A stretch of DNA of 43,878 nt from Bacteroidota bacterium (GTDB taxonomy: Bacteria > Bacteroidota > Bacteroidia > Bacteroidales > JAAUTT01). Below the pieces are notes generated by a model. The model had not been told where the DNA came from, did not search any database, and worked only from the letters and a program-made list of their open reading frames with translations. Below, one piece after another: positions 31,556 through 39,879 of the stretch (its first letter is position 1; each line of letters begins with the position of its first letter). The position numbers and the translations under genes were made by a program. The stretch spans positions 1 to 43,878 of the forward strand of contig JAJYAG010000035.1 in NCBI GenBank assembly GCA_021779665.1. The letters run 5' to 3'.

Positions 31556-31715
31556 TAAATTTTTTGTATCAATTTTTATTCCCTTATTTTAGTATTGAAA
31601 AATTTAGGAGACAAGCATAGGAAGATACATGACATCACCAGTTCTTCTATTTGAAGTTGAATGGCATTAAAGCACAAAATCTCATAAAATCACATTTTGG
31701 CACCGGAATATTCAG

Positions 31716-34598
31716 ATGAACTTTTATTTTAATAAAATTCAACCTAGGCATATGTTTCACTTTCAAAGGTTAGCAACAATAATTATTCTTCTGTTCGTCA
31801 GCCAGAATCAGTTTTCACAGATCAAATGGCCTGAGATTACCAGCGAAACCAAACCCTGGACCCGCTGGTGGTGGATGGGAAGCGCTGTGAACGAAGCAGG
31901 CTTGACCTATTCACTCAACGAATATGCAAAAGCAGGTTTGGGTGGATTGGAAATTGTCCCAATTTATGGGGCGAAGGGCTACGAAAGCCAGTTTATCGAT
32001 TACCTCACGCCCGAATGGATGAAAATGCTGGATTTCACTTTACAAACAGCTCAAAAATGCAACCTGGGCATAGACATGGCCAACGGCACCGGCTGGCCGT
32101 TTGGCGGGCCCTGGATTAATGAAGAACACGCTTCAAAAACCATATTTTACAAAACATACGAAATCAATGGCAACGAGAGCTTAAAAGAAAAAATTCAATA
32201 CCAAACTGATGGTTACATCAGAACTGCCAACGGAAAGAACCTCGACTTTAATCAACTAAAACAGCCGGTCACATCCAATGTCAACCTCCAATTACTCGCT
32301 ATAGACCAGATCCGCTATCCGTGCACATTGAAGCCACACATCATTATGGCCTATGGAGAAAACGGAACAGCGATTGATATAACCTCCAAACTGGACCAGA
32401 ACGATAACCTCAATTGGACAGCTCCTCCGGGTAAGTGGAAGATCTATGCCATATTTCCTACGTTGCATGGTAAAATGGTGGAGCGGGCGGCTCCCGGTGG
32501 TGAAGGTTACGCTATTGATCATTTCTCAGAAGCTGCCATCAAAAAATATTTCGAAAAGTTCGACCAGTCTTTTTCCGGTCACGATATCAGCGGAATAAGA
32601 GCCCTGTTCAATGACTCGTACGAAGTTGATGATGCGCTGGGAGAAGCCGACTGGACCCCTGATTTCTTCATCGAATTCCAGAAAAGGCGAGGCTATAAAT
32701 TAACAGATTATTTACCAGCCCTTTTCAAACAAGATACCGATGAGATGAATAACCGTGTTATATACGATTACCGTGAAACTATAAACGAACTGCTGCTCGA
32801 AAATTACACCCTTGCCTGGCATAAATGGGCACAGAGCAAAGGAAAAATAATCAGAAATCAATCGCATGGCTCACCGGCAAATATCATGGATTTGTATGCC
32901 ATTGCCGATATACCAGAAACCGAAGGAACTGATGTGGTTCATTTTAAATTCGCTTCATCAGTGGCCAATATTACAGGCAAAAAGCTGGTCTCGGCCGAAG
33001 CTGCTACCTGGCTCGACGAACATTTCCTTTCCACTTTGTCGCGGGTAAAAAAATCGGCCGACAGATATTTCCTGGGCGGTGTTAATCATCTTTTCTATCA
33101 TGGGGTGGCATACTCGCCGCCATCCGAACCTTGGCCGGGATGGCTGTTTTATGCTGCAGTACATTTTCAGCCAACAAATCCCTTCTGGGATCATTTTCCT
33201 ACGCTAAACAATTATGTTGCCCGTTGCCAGTCTTTTTTGCAAAACAGCAAACCCGACAATGATATCTTACTTTATTATCCGCTGTCCGACCGTTTTTCTG
33301 AACCAGCTAATGAGCTTCTGCGTCACTTCCATGGAATGGACAAAGAATTTAAAGGAACTGGTTTTGAAAAAAGTGCCAGAGAATTGCACGAACTTGGATA
33401 TTCATTTGATTTCATAACCGACAAACAACTTTTACAAACAACCAGCCCTGATAAGAAAATAAACGTTGGCAGCAGCAATTATCAAACAATTGTTATTCCA
33501 CAATGTAACTACATGCCCTACCAAACCTGGGAACACTTACTCAAAAATGTTGTAAGCAAGGGAGCTACAGTTATTTTCTGCAATGAACTCCCCCGCAAAG
33601 TTCCAGGAATCCAGGGAATAAAACAGGAAAAAGAATTAGAGTCTATTATAAAAAACATAAAGTTTATTCCCGTAAAAGAAGGTCTTTCCAAAGGAACTTA
33701 TGGAAATGGTTCAATTTTGATTTGTCAGAATCCTAATGAAGGATTGACTTACATCAAAACCCGGAAAGAAAGACTGGTGGATCAGAAAATCCAATTCATA
33801 AGAAAAACCCATGATGGGAAAACGTTCTATTTCCTTGTAAATAACTCTGCCGAAAAATTCGATGGTTGGTTACCATTGCAGGTGAATGCCCAATCAGTTG
33901 TACTTTTCAACGCAATGAAAGGTCAATCGGGGTTAAGTCAAATAAAGCCCGAGGCATACTCAACATCAATTTACCTTCAGTTAGAACCCGGAGAAAGCAT
34001 TATTGCGGAAGCTTCGGGTGAAAAACTAAAAAGCCCTCTCTATCCATTTTTCAATAAAAAAGAATTGGTAGCTGATTTAAAAGGTCCATGGGAAGTTTCA
34101 TTTGTGAGTGGAGGACCAGTATTACCGCAACCTCTGGTTTTGCAGGAACTAAAATCGCTAACCGACCTGAATAATAACGATCTCAGATATTTTTCAGGGA
34201 CTATGGTCTATAAAACCAGGTTTACAATCTCCGGTCAAATGCAAAAACAGTTTCTCCTGGATTTGGGTACGATTAAGGAAAGTGCAGAGGTAAAAATAAA
34301 CGGAAAAACAGTAGCTACCTTATTGGGAGATAGCTACCAAACGGTGGTGGACGCTTCGATTTTAAAAGAAACGAATGAGTTGGAGATAAAAGTTGCAACC
34401 AATATGGTAAACAGGATAATATATCTTGAACAGGCGAGTTTTGAATGGAAAAAATTTTACAACATCAATTTCCAGCCCCGGTTACCTCAAAACAGAGGAG
34501 ACGATGGCGTCTTTACAGCAAAAAACTGGCAGGTTCAACCGTCAGGATTAATTGGCCCTGTAAAGATCTATTCAGCTATACAAGAGAGCAAACTATAA
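31716..34598 (+). CDS. Secreted GH106-like alpha-L-rhamnosidase
   Basis: A 960-residue secreted glycosidase. A hydrophobic signal follows at about 18-35 (ending F-S-Q); the start may be Met13 (31752), which gives a more normal signal length. The mature N-terminus carries R-W-W-W-M-G-S-A-V at 50-58, I-P-like block G-G-L-E-I-V-P-I-Y-G (76-85) and G-T-G-W-P-F-G-G-P-W (124-133), all typical of family GH106, which removes terminal rhamnose from plant pectins such as RG-I and RG-II. A C-terminal beta-sandwich of the galactose-binding type starts near G-P-W-E-V-S-F. There is no T9SS sorting domain. No other pectin-degradation or SusCD gene lies next to it. Confidence 0.85.
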   Translation: MNFYFNKIQPRHMFHFQRLATIIILLFVSQNQFSQIKWPEITSETKPWTRWWWMGSAVNEAGLTYSLNEYAKAGLGGLEIVPIYGAKGYESQFIDYLTPEWMKMLDFTLQTAQKCNLGIDMANGTGWPFGGPWINEEHASKTIFYKTYEINGNESLKEKIQYQTDGYIRTANGKNLDFNQLKQPVTSNVNLQLLAIDQIRYPCTLKPHIIMAYGENGTAIDITSKLDQNDNLNWTAPPGKWKIYAIFPTLHGKMVERAAPGGEGYAIDHFSEAAIKKYFEKFDQSFSGHDISGIRALFNDSYEVDDALGEADWTPDFFIEFQKRRGYKLTDYLPALFKQDTDEMNNRVIYDYRETINELLLENYTLAWHKWAQSKGKIIRNQSHGSPANIMDLYAIADIPETEGTDVVHFKFASSVANITGKKLVSAEAATWLDEHFLSTLSRVKKSADRYFLGGVNHLFYHGVAYSPPSEPWPGWLFYAAVHFQPTNPFWDHFPTLNNYVARCQSFLQNSKPDNDILLYYPLSDRFSEPANELLRHFHGMDKEFKGTGFEKSARELHELGYSFDFITDKQLLQTTSPDKKINVGSSNYQTIVIPQCNYMPYQTWEHLLKNVVSKGATVIFCNELPRKVPGIQGIKQEKELESIIKNIKFIPVKEGLSKGTYGNGSILICQNPNEGLTYIKTRKERLVDQKIQFIRKTHDGKTFYFLVNNSAEKFDGWLPLQVNAQSVVLFNAMKGQSGLSQIKPEAYSTSIYLQLEPGESIIAEASGEKLKSPLYPFFNKKELVADLKGPWEVSFVSGGPVLPQPLVLQELKSLTDLNNNDLRYFSGTMVYKTRFTISGQMQKQFLLDLGTIKESAEVKINGKTVATLLGDSYQTVVDASILKETNELEIKVATNMVNRIIYLEQASFEWKKFYNINFQPRLPQNRGDDGVFTAKNWQVQPSGLIGPVKIYSAIQESKL

Positions 34599-34631
34599 AA
34601 TACCAAAACCTATACTATCGTTTCAAAATAG

Positions 34632-34664
34632 TTTATACCATTTAAACTTAAATTTGTAAGTTTG
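34632..34664 (+). promoter_or_regulatory. Promoter of the PAS-PAS-HTH regulator gene
   Basis: TTTA (34632-34635) and the perfect -7 box TAAGTTTG (34657-34664) are separated by 21 bp. The predicted start of transcription is about 37 bp upstream of the ATG. Confidence 0.5.
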
Positions 34665-34707
34665 GGTATACTTTTAACAAACCTAATATAAGCATCGCGG
34701 GGCAGGT

Positions 34708-35922
34708 ATGGAAAGAATTGACCTTCTGGTAAATAATTTTGAGGCGCTCAATAAAGAATTGCGCATTGTCAGCTCTCAACTTAAGACTGAAAATTCAGAT
34801 ATATTCAATGCAATTGTGGATAATTCCCCAAACTTTGTCGCTGTTTTCCAGGAAGGTAAATACATTTACATCAATCCTGCAGGTTTGAGGATGATGCAAG
34901 GCAAAACCGCTGAAATAGTTGGTAAAACACTAAAGGAAACCGTTGCTTTAGGATATTACGACACAGCAAAAAACCTTCTGAATGAGACTTCGCCCAAAAC
35001 TGCCCATATAAAAATGGTGCGCACGGATGGAACAGAGTTTTATGCTGAAATGGAAGTGAGGCCCTTTACCTTTAACAATTTGCCAGCCACCCTGATGGTT
35101 GGCCGTGATATTACATCCGACCTGGAACAAAAACTGTTTAATGAGAAGGAACAGAAGCTACGCACTGATATTTTAAATGCATTTACGGAAGTAATTGCCT
35201 TTTACAGTCCGACACACGATGTTATATGGCTGAACGATGCCGGCAAAAAACAGTTGAACATAAAAGACGATTCTTACATTGGCACAAAATGCTACAAACT
35301 CTGGTTTAACTCACGTAAGCATTGTTATACCTGCCCTCTGGTTCATAATCACTACGAAACAACCGAGAGAACTGTAACCTTTGCCGATAAACATATCTGG
35401 AAAATAAGAAATATCCCGCTTTATAACAGCGATTGCAACATTTCAGGGTTTATAGAATTCCGCGCCGACATTACCAACGATGTTTTAAAAGAAAAAAAGC
35501 AAAAGCAGGTTGCAGCCGACGCGCTTTATATAAACCAAAAAAACACTATTCTGGAAGAAATAGAAGCAGTGCTTGAAAAAACCCTCGACAACGAAAAGCT
35601 TTCTCTTCACCGCAAAGAATTCAAACGCATATTCGAAATCATTGACAGCTATAAACAGCTGGACAAAGACTGGAAAATGCTCATTGCCAACTTTGAGGAA
35701 GTGCATCCGGGATTCTTCAAAAAACTTACCGATACCTACCCGCTCCTTTCTCCTAACGATATCAAGCATTGTGCCTGTATCAAAATGAATTTCGATACCA
35801 AAGAGATAGCACGCTTTTTCAACATCAAAGCTTCATCAGTACAAATCAGCCGTGTTCGTTTAAAAAAGAAAATGAATTTATCGGACGCCACCGATCTGCG
35901 AAACTTCCTTCTGAACTTTTAA
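34708..35922 (+). CDS. PAS-PAS-helix-turn-helix transcriptional regulator with cysteine-cluster PAS
   Basis: A 404-residue cytoplasmic regulator with no membrane span. Residues about 30-138 form a first PAS domain (N-S-P-N-F-V-A-V, then a V-R-T-D-G-T-E-F strand). Residues 155-260 form a second PAS domain with Cys195, Cys206 and Cys209 in the pattern C-Y-x9-C-x2-C-P, a cluster known in many PAS domains and suspected to hold metal, heme or a redox switch. A coiled-coil region (260-330) leads to a C-terminal HTH (345-404; N-D-I-K-H-C-A-C-I-K, K-E-I-A-R-F-F-N-I-K-A-S-S-V-Q-I-S-R-V-R-L-K-K-K) related to the LuxR-type regulators of Bacteroidota. There is no kinase domain. Its target is unknown; the cydABX genes 1 kb downstream are one candidate. 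Confidence 0.82.
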   Translation: MERIDLLVNNFEALNKELRIVSSQLKTENSDIFNAIVDNSPNFVAVFQEGKYIYINPAGLRMMQGKTAEIVGKTLKETVALGYYDTAKNLLNETSPKTAHIKMVRTDGTEFYAEMEVRPFTFNNLPATLMVGRDITSDLEQKLFNEKEQKLRTDILNAFTEVIAFYSPTHDVIWLNDAGKKQLNIKDDSYIGTKCYKLWFNSRKHCYTCPLVHNHYETTERTVTFADKHIWKIRNIPLYNSDCNISGFIEFRADITNDVLKEKKQKQVAADALYINQKNTILEEIEAVLEKTLDNEKLSLHRKEFKRIFEIIDSYKQLDKDWKMLIANFEEVHPGFFKKLTDTYPLLSPNDIKHCACIKMNFDTKEIARFFNIKASSVQISRVRLKKKMNLSDATDLRNFLLNF

Positions 35923-35927
35923 CAATC

Positions 35928-35965
35928 AGCCTTCCCTGAAAAGAAATCTTTTCATAAAAAAGGCT
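35928..35965. terminator. Stem-loop between convergent genes
   Basis: GAAAAGA/TCTTTTC (35938-35944, 35947-35953) is nested inside AGCCTT/AAGGCT (35928-35933, 35960-35965). It lies between the stop of the PAS regulator and the stop of the convergent hydrolase, so it may end both transcripts. Confidence 0.45.
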
Positions 35966-36003
35966 CCGCTCTTCCACTTTTTCAATTGCTAAAGCTGGGA
36001 TTT

Positions 36004-36549
36004 TCATATTGACATAATATCCCCGGCTACAACATTCAAATTATTGTTAAGCTGATGTTCGCAGCTTGATAATTTGCGGACAGTTGCCTGCGGAAGCTTT
36101 TGCTCATACCGTTCGATGTGTTCAAATGGGATTTCCTCATCATCGTGGCAGTGGTAAAGATAAATGGGAACATCTCCCGGCAATCTTTCAGGAAAGTTAT
36201 CATGCAATTTCAGACCTAGTTTCCAATCCTCCTCTCCTTCCCAAAAAGGTGTGGAGATTAGAAAAACTCCCAGAATCTTTCTCTTAAATTCATTTTCCGA
36301 AAGATATTTCAGGAGCATTGAGGCTCCAAGAGAGTGTCCTACTAAAATAATGTCTCCCTTTAAGTTTGAAATTTCGTCACCTATCTGTTTTATCCTTCCG
36401 AAATCCGGAGTGGTTTCAGTAGGCAAACGAGGATAATGCACATTATAACCGTCACCTAATGCCTCTTTCAAAGAAGTGACAAGCTGCGCATCTGCCTTAT
36501 AATCGTCTTCTCCACCGCCGCCCTGTATAAATAATACCTGCCTGATCAT
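36004..36549 (-). CDS. Alpha/beta hydrolase (RBBP9/YdeN-like serine hydrolase)
   Basis: A small cytoplasmic serine hydrolase. I start at the ATG complementary to 36547-36549, giving 181 aa, because family similarity begins at M-I-R-Q-V-L-F-I-Q-G-G-G; an ATG at 36615 would add 22 residues unlike the family. The oxyanion region Q-G-G-G is at 9-12, the nucleophile Ser73 in V-G-H-S-L-G-A-S, the acid Asp136 or Asp137 in C-H-D-D-E-E, and His165 in C-E-H-Q. The size and the H-D-D-E-E-I-P-F block match the RBBP9/YdeN group. The natural substrate is unknown. Confidence 0.85.
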   Translation of the reverse strand: MIRQVLFIQGGGGEDDYKADAQLVTSLKEALGDGYNVHYPRLPTETTPDFGRIKQIGDEISNLKGDIILVGHSLGASMLLKYLSENEFKRKILGVFLISTPFWEGEEDWKLGLKLHDNFPERLPGDVPIYLYHCHDDEEIPFEHIERYEQKLPQATVRKLSSCEHQLNNNLNVVAGDIMSI

Positions 36550-36626
36550 ATCGTAACTTTTTAATATTCCATGTTTTTGAATTATTTCCTGTACAAAATT
36601 ATGAAGACAGTTCAACTAGGTGGATA

Positions 36627-36660
36627 GTCACAATTGACAATCATAAGGTGGAATTGTGAC
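36627..36660. promoter_or_regulatory. 9-bp inverted repeat upstream of the hydrolase gene
   Basis: GTCACAATT (36627-36635) and AATTGTGAC (36652-36660) are perfect inverted repeats separated by 16 nt. The region is shared by the hydrolase promoter (minus) and the distal cydA upstream region (plus). The element may be an operator or a hairpin. Confidence 0.35.
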
Positions 36661-36823
36661 ATTTTAATTCAATCAGGCAACCAACAATTTTTTCTTACCC
36701 CTTTTGCGGCATAATTAGGCGTAACAAATTTCACGTATATATAGGGCTAAATAGCCTCCAGGCTAAAACGCATGATTCAAAAGCCTTATTCAAAAAAGGT
36801 TAAATAATCTTGAGTCCGACCAT

Positions 36824-36855
36824 GTATTACATTTGTAATACCTTTCTGTAAAGGT
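36824..36855 (+). promoter_or_regulatory. Two adjoining palindromes upstream of cydA, candidate operators
   Basis: GTATTAC-ATTT-GTAATAC (36824-36841, perfect 7-bp arms) is joined directly to ACCTTT-CTGT-AAAGGT (36840-36855, perfect 6-bp arms). They lie just upstream of a -7-like box (36874-36881). The first has the size and TTAC-N4-GTAA symmetry of CRP/FNR-family sites. Regulation by oxygen or redox state is an inference from the downstream cytochrome bd genes. Confidence 0.45.
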
Positions 36856-36873
36856 TTATCCAGACCTATTTTC

Positions 36874-36881
36874 TATTTTCG
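36874..36881 (+). promoter_or_regulatory. Candidate -7 box for the cydABX operon
   Basis: TATTTTCG fits the TAnnTTCG variant and lies 53 bp upstream of the cydA ATG. No good -33 TTTG is found, which would suit an activator-dependent promoter. Confidence 0.4.
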
Positions 36882-36934
36882 AATCTGTATAACAGACACT
36901 ATCGCTTTGAAACTAAAACTAATCATTTGAACCT

Positions 36935-38473
36935 ATGACAAATTTTGATCCCGCACTGGTAGACTGGTCGAGGGCGCAATTTGCCCTTACAGCCATTTAT
37001 CACTGGTTTTTTGTACCACTTACGCTTGGGTTGTCGTTCATTGTGGCTTTTATGGAATCCATTTATGTGAAAACCGGCAACGAGGAATGGAAGCGCATCA
37101 CTAAATTCTGGATGACACTCTTTGGAATCAACTTCGCCATCGGAGTGGCTACCGGCATTATCCTGGAATTTGAATTCGGCACCAACTGGTCCAATTATTC
37201 CTGGTTCGTCGGCGACATTTTTGGTGCTCCGCTCGCTGTGGAAGGCATTATGGCTTTCTTTATCGAAAGTACCTTTGTGGCCGTGATGTTTATTGGTTGG
37301 AACAAAGTAAGCAAGAAGTTTCACCTTGCATCTACCTGGCTAACTGCCATAGGCGCTAATTTATCAGCGCTGTGGATTCTTGTTGCAAACTCATGGATGC
37401 AATACCCTGTGGGTGTGCATTTCAACCCCGATACGGCTCGCAACGAGATGTCGAATTTCTGGGAAGTGCTTTTCTCGCCTGTAGCCATTAACAAGTTTCT
37501 GCATACCGTCTCTTCCGGATATGTATTGGCGGCAGTGTTTGTAATAGGGATCAGTTCATGGTTTTTACTGAAAAACCGCCAGATACGCCTTGCCAAAATG
37601 AGTATGGTGGTAGCAGCGGTATTTGGTTTGGTAATGTCGGTGTTTATCATTCTTACAGGCGATCATTCGGCAAAGTTGATGGCAAAGTATCAGCCTATGA
37701 AATTTGCTGCCATGGAAAATGTTTACGAAGGTCAGTCGAAAGCCCCGCTTGTAGTAATAGGTCTGTTCCAGGGAAAGAACGAAACAACCGGTAAAGAGGA
37801 ATTTGCCGCAAAACTCGAGATTCAGAATTTCCTTTCTTCAATGGCATTTATGGATGCCAATGCATTTGTGCCAGGCATTAAGGATATAATTGAAGGAAAC
37901 GCAGAACATAACATCATGCCGACTTCCGAAAGGATCGCCAAAGGAAAATTAGCCATGGATGCCCTCAAAGGTTATGGCGAAGCCAAAAAGACAAACGATA
38001 CTGAAAAAATGGCCCAGTCGGCAAAAGTACTGGAAGAAAACTACCGCCATCTGGGTTACGGAAGCCTTTCTGCTCCAACTGACATTATTCCTCCTGTAAA
38101 ACTTACCTTTTACTCATTCCGGACCATGGTTTTCCTCGGATTCTGGTTTGTGTTGCTGTTTGTGCTGGCTTTGATTTATCTGATGAAAAACAAAATCGAC
38201 CATAAAAAGTGGTTTCTGCGTGCAGCACTCATCAGTATACCACTGGCTTACCTGGCAACACAGCTGGGTTGGGTAGTGACCGAAGTGGGCCGCCAGCCCT
38301 GGGTTATCCAGGATTTGATGTCGGTAGCCACAGGTGTTTCGCACATTAACACCGGATCGGTAATCACTACCTTTTTCATATTCTTAGTGGTATTTACAGT
38401 TTTGTTAATTGCCGAGGTGAAAATTATGGTAAAACAAATTGGCCTTGGATTTAAAGATGGAGGAAACGAATAA
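36935..38473 (+). CDS. cydA: Cytochrome bd ubiquinol/menaquinol oxidase subunit I
   Basis: A 512-residue integral membrane subunit that oxidises quinol and carries hemes b558, b595 and d. Heme ligands and acidic residues of the family are visible: His23 (A-I-Y-H-W-F-F), His190 (K-F-L-H-T-V-S-S-G-Y), Met398 (S-F-R-T-M-V-F-L-G), Glu103 and Glu111 in V-E-G-I-M-A-F-F-I-E-S. The G-R-Q-P-W signature lies near residue 450. The periplasmic Q-loop (about 250-385) is of moderate length. Together with cydB it reduces O2 to water with high affinity. In this lineage the donor is presumably menaquinol. The stop codon TAA overlaps the cydB ATG by one base. Confidence 0.96.
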   Translation: MTNFDPALVDWSRAQFALTAIYHWFFVPLTLGLSFIVAFMESIYVKTGNEEWKRITKFWMTLFGINFAIGVATGIILEFEFGTNWSNYSWFVGDIFGAPLAVEGIMAFFIESTFVAVMFIGWNKVSKKFHLASTWLTAIGANLSALWILVANSWMQYPVGVHFNPDTARNEMSNFWEVLFSPVAINKFLHTVSSGYVLAAVFVIGISSWFLLKNRQIRLAKMSMVVAAVFGLVMSVFIILTGDHSAKLMAKYQPMKFAAMENVYEGQSKAPLVVIGLFQGKNETTGKEEFAAKLEIQNFLSSMAFMDANAFVPGIKDIIEGNAEHNIMPTSERIAKGKLAMDALKGYGEAKKTNDTEKMAQSAKVLEENYRHLGYGSLSAPTDIIPPVKLTFYSFRTMVFLGFWFVLLFVLALIYLMKNKIDHKKWFLRAALISIPLAYLATQLGWVVTEVGRQPWVIQDLMSVATGVSHINTGSVITTFFIFLVVFTVLLIAEVKIMVKQIGLGFKDGGNE

Positions 38474-39609
38474 TGTTTGAAACTTTATCGCATACAGCAT
38501 TGCAGCATTACTGGTGGATTCTGGTATCGCTGCTCGGAGCAATTCTCGTATTCCTGTTGTTTGTTCAGGGAGGTCAGTCGCTCATTTACCAGATCGGCAA
38601 AACTGCCGACAGCCGTAAACTCATCCTTAATACCGTAGGAAGCAAATGGGAATTCACATTTACCACACTTGTGACTTTCGGAGGTGCTTTTTTTGCTTCG
38701 TTCCCTTTATTCTACAGTACAAGTTTCAGTGGAGCATACTGGGTTTGGTTTATTATTCTGTTTGCATTTGTAGTTCAGGCAGTTTCATACGAATTCCGCT
38801 CAAAACCTGAAAACTTTCTGGGAACAAAAACCTTCGATGCTTTTCTATTTGTAAACGGGCTTTTAGGAACGATCCTTTTAGGAGCTGCAGTAAGCACTTT
38901 TTTCACCGGCTCAAACTTTACAATAGACAGTCAGCGCCATTCCGAATGGACCATGGCAACAAGAGGACTTGAAGCTGCCCTGAATATTCAGAATTTATCG
39001 CTCGGACTGGCAGTATTCTTCCTGTCGCGGGTGCTTGCAATTCTTTATTTTTTCAATACTATCAGCAACGAGGAAGTTATCACGTCTTCAAGAAAACATC
39101 TGCTTTACAATGCAGCTCCTTTTGTGGTTTTCTTCCTGATGTTTGTCGGATTCTTAATTTTCTCCGAAGGATTTGCAGTTGATCCGGTAACAGGAAACGT
39201 TTCCATGGAACCATACAAATATCTGCACAACCTGATCCAGATGCCGCTTGTTGCAGTTTTATTTCTGGCAGGTGTTGTGCTGGTGCTGGCTGGAATTATT
39301 ATGCCAGTGCTATCATTTGACAAATGGCGCGACAAAGCAATCTGGATGGCTGGCGTCGGAACGGTTTTAACCGTTTTCTCATTGTTTCTCGTTGCTGGCT
39401 TTAATAATACTGCCTTTTATCCGTCGGTGGCAGACCTCCAAAGCTCATTAACCATCGCAAACAGCTCATCGAGTCACTACACACTCACCGCAATGAGTTA
39501 TGTTTCACTGTTTATCCCTTTTGTATTGGCTTACATTGTTTTTGCCTGGAGAGCCATAAACAACAAAAAAGCCGATGTTAAGGATTTAGAAAATGAACAT
39601 GTTTATTAA
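38473..39609 (+). CDS. cydB: Cytochrome bd oxidase subunit II
   Basis: A 378-residue multi-spanning partner of CydA that stabilises the heme d site. The N-terminal block L-L-F-V-Q-G-G-Q-S-L (28-37) corresponds to the conserved D-G-F-D-L-G-like region of other CydB proteins in its Bacteroidota form, and W-E-F-T-F-T-T-L-V-T-F-G-G-A-F-F-A-S-F-P-L-F is present further on. About eight to nine hydrophobic spans are evident. It overlaps cydA by one base and is followed 18 bp later by a CydX-like small ORF. Confidence 0.94.
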   Translation: MFETLSHTALQHYWWILVSLLGAILVFLLFVQGGQSLIYQIGKTADSRKLILNTVGSKWEFTFTTLVTFGGAFFASFPLFYSTSFSGAYWVWFIILFAFVVQAVSYEFRSKPENFLGTKTFDAFLFVNGLLGTILLGAAVSTFFTGSNFTIDSQRHSEWTMATRGLEAALNIQNLSLGLAVFFLSRVLAILYFFNTISNEEVITSSRKHLLYNAAPFVVFFLMFVGFLIFSEGFAVDPVTGNVSMEPYKYLHNLIQMPLVAVLFLAGVVLVLAGIIMPVLSFDKWRDKAIWMAGVGTVLTVFSLFLVAGFNNTAFYPSVADLQSSLTIANSSSSHYTLTAMSYVSLFIPFVLAYIVFAWRAINNKKADVKDLENEHVY

Positions 39610-39627
39610 TCAATTAAAATTGAAACT

Positions 39628-39732
39628 ATGTTTACTCAGATACTTTGGCTTGCCAGCCTTGTGGTTTTAATGTATGTAACCTATAAGATAACCGTAGTGG
39701 TTTATAATCGTTTCGAGAAAAAGCAGCAATAG
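39628..39732 (+). CDS. Small single-span membrane protein, CydX-like candidate
   Basis: A 34-residue ORF starting ATG at 39628, 18 bp after the cydB stop, in the same orientation. It has a hydrophobic segment (about 4-26: I-L-W-L-A-S-L-V-V-L-M-Y-V-T-Y-K-I and on) followed by a basic tail R-F-E-K-K-Q-Q, giving an expected N-out/C-in single span. Its size, topology and position match those of CydX, the 30-40-residue third subunit of proteobacterial cytochrome bd, although no clear sequence motif is shared. A long inverted repeat follows 15 bp downstream. Chance ORFs of this length are possible, but the hydrophobic and basic pattern plus operon position argue for a real gene. Confidence 0.7.
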   Translation: MFTQILWLASLVVLMYVTYKITVVVYNRFEKKQQ

Positions 39733-39747
39733 ACTAAAAAACAACGA

Positions 39748-39870
39748 GGGTGTGTGAAAAACTCGAAAAAACTTCGACTACGCTCAGTCTGACGATTGTC
39801 AATCAGCTATTTGTCATATAGAGCGGGTCGAAATATGACTGGTAATTGACTTTTTACACACCCGCGTGTT
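39748..39870. repeat. Large nested inverted repeat, possible terminator of cydABX
   Basis: GGGTGTGTGAAAAA (39748-39761) pairs with TTTTTACACACCC (39851-39863) with one bulged base. Nested inside are TTCGAC/GTCGAA (39773-39778, 39827-39832) and CGCTC/GAGCG (39781-39785, 39821-39825). The 3' side ends in GTGTTTTT. The inner phrase CTTCGACTACGCTCAGTCTGAC resembles oligonucleotide repeats I recall from other Bacteroidota genomes. The element is bounded by cydX-like and the convergent lipoprotein gene. Confidence 0.65.
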
Positions 39871-39879
39871 TTTCAGAAA

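Noticed and set aside
36627-36660. Rex operator
   Set aside because: Rex sites have TTGTGA before TCACAA with a short spacer; here the half-sites are in the opposite order and 16 nt plus apart.
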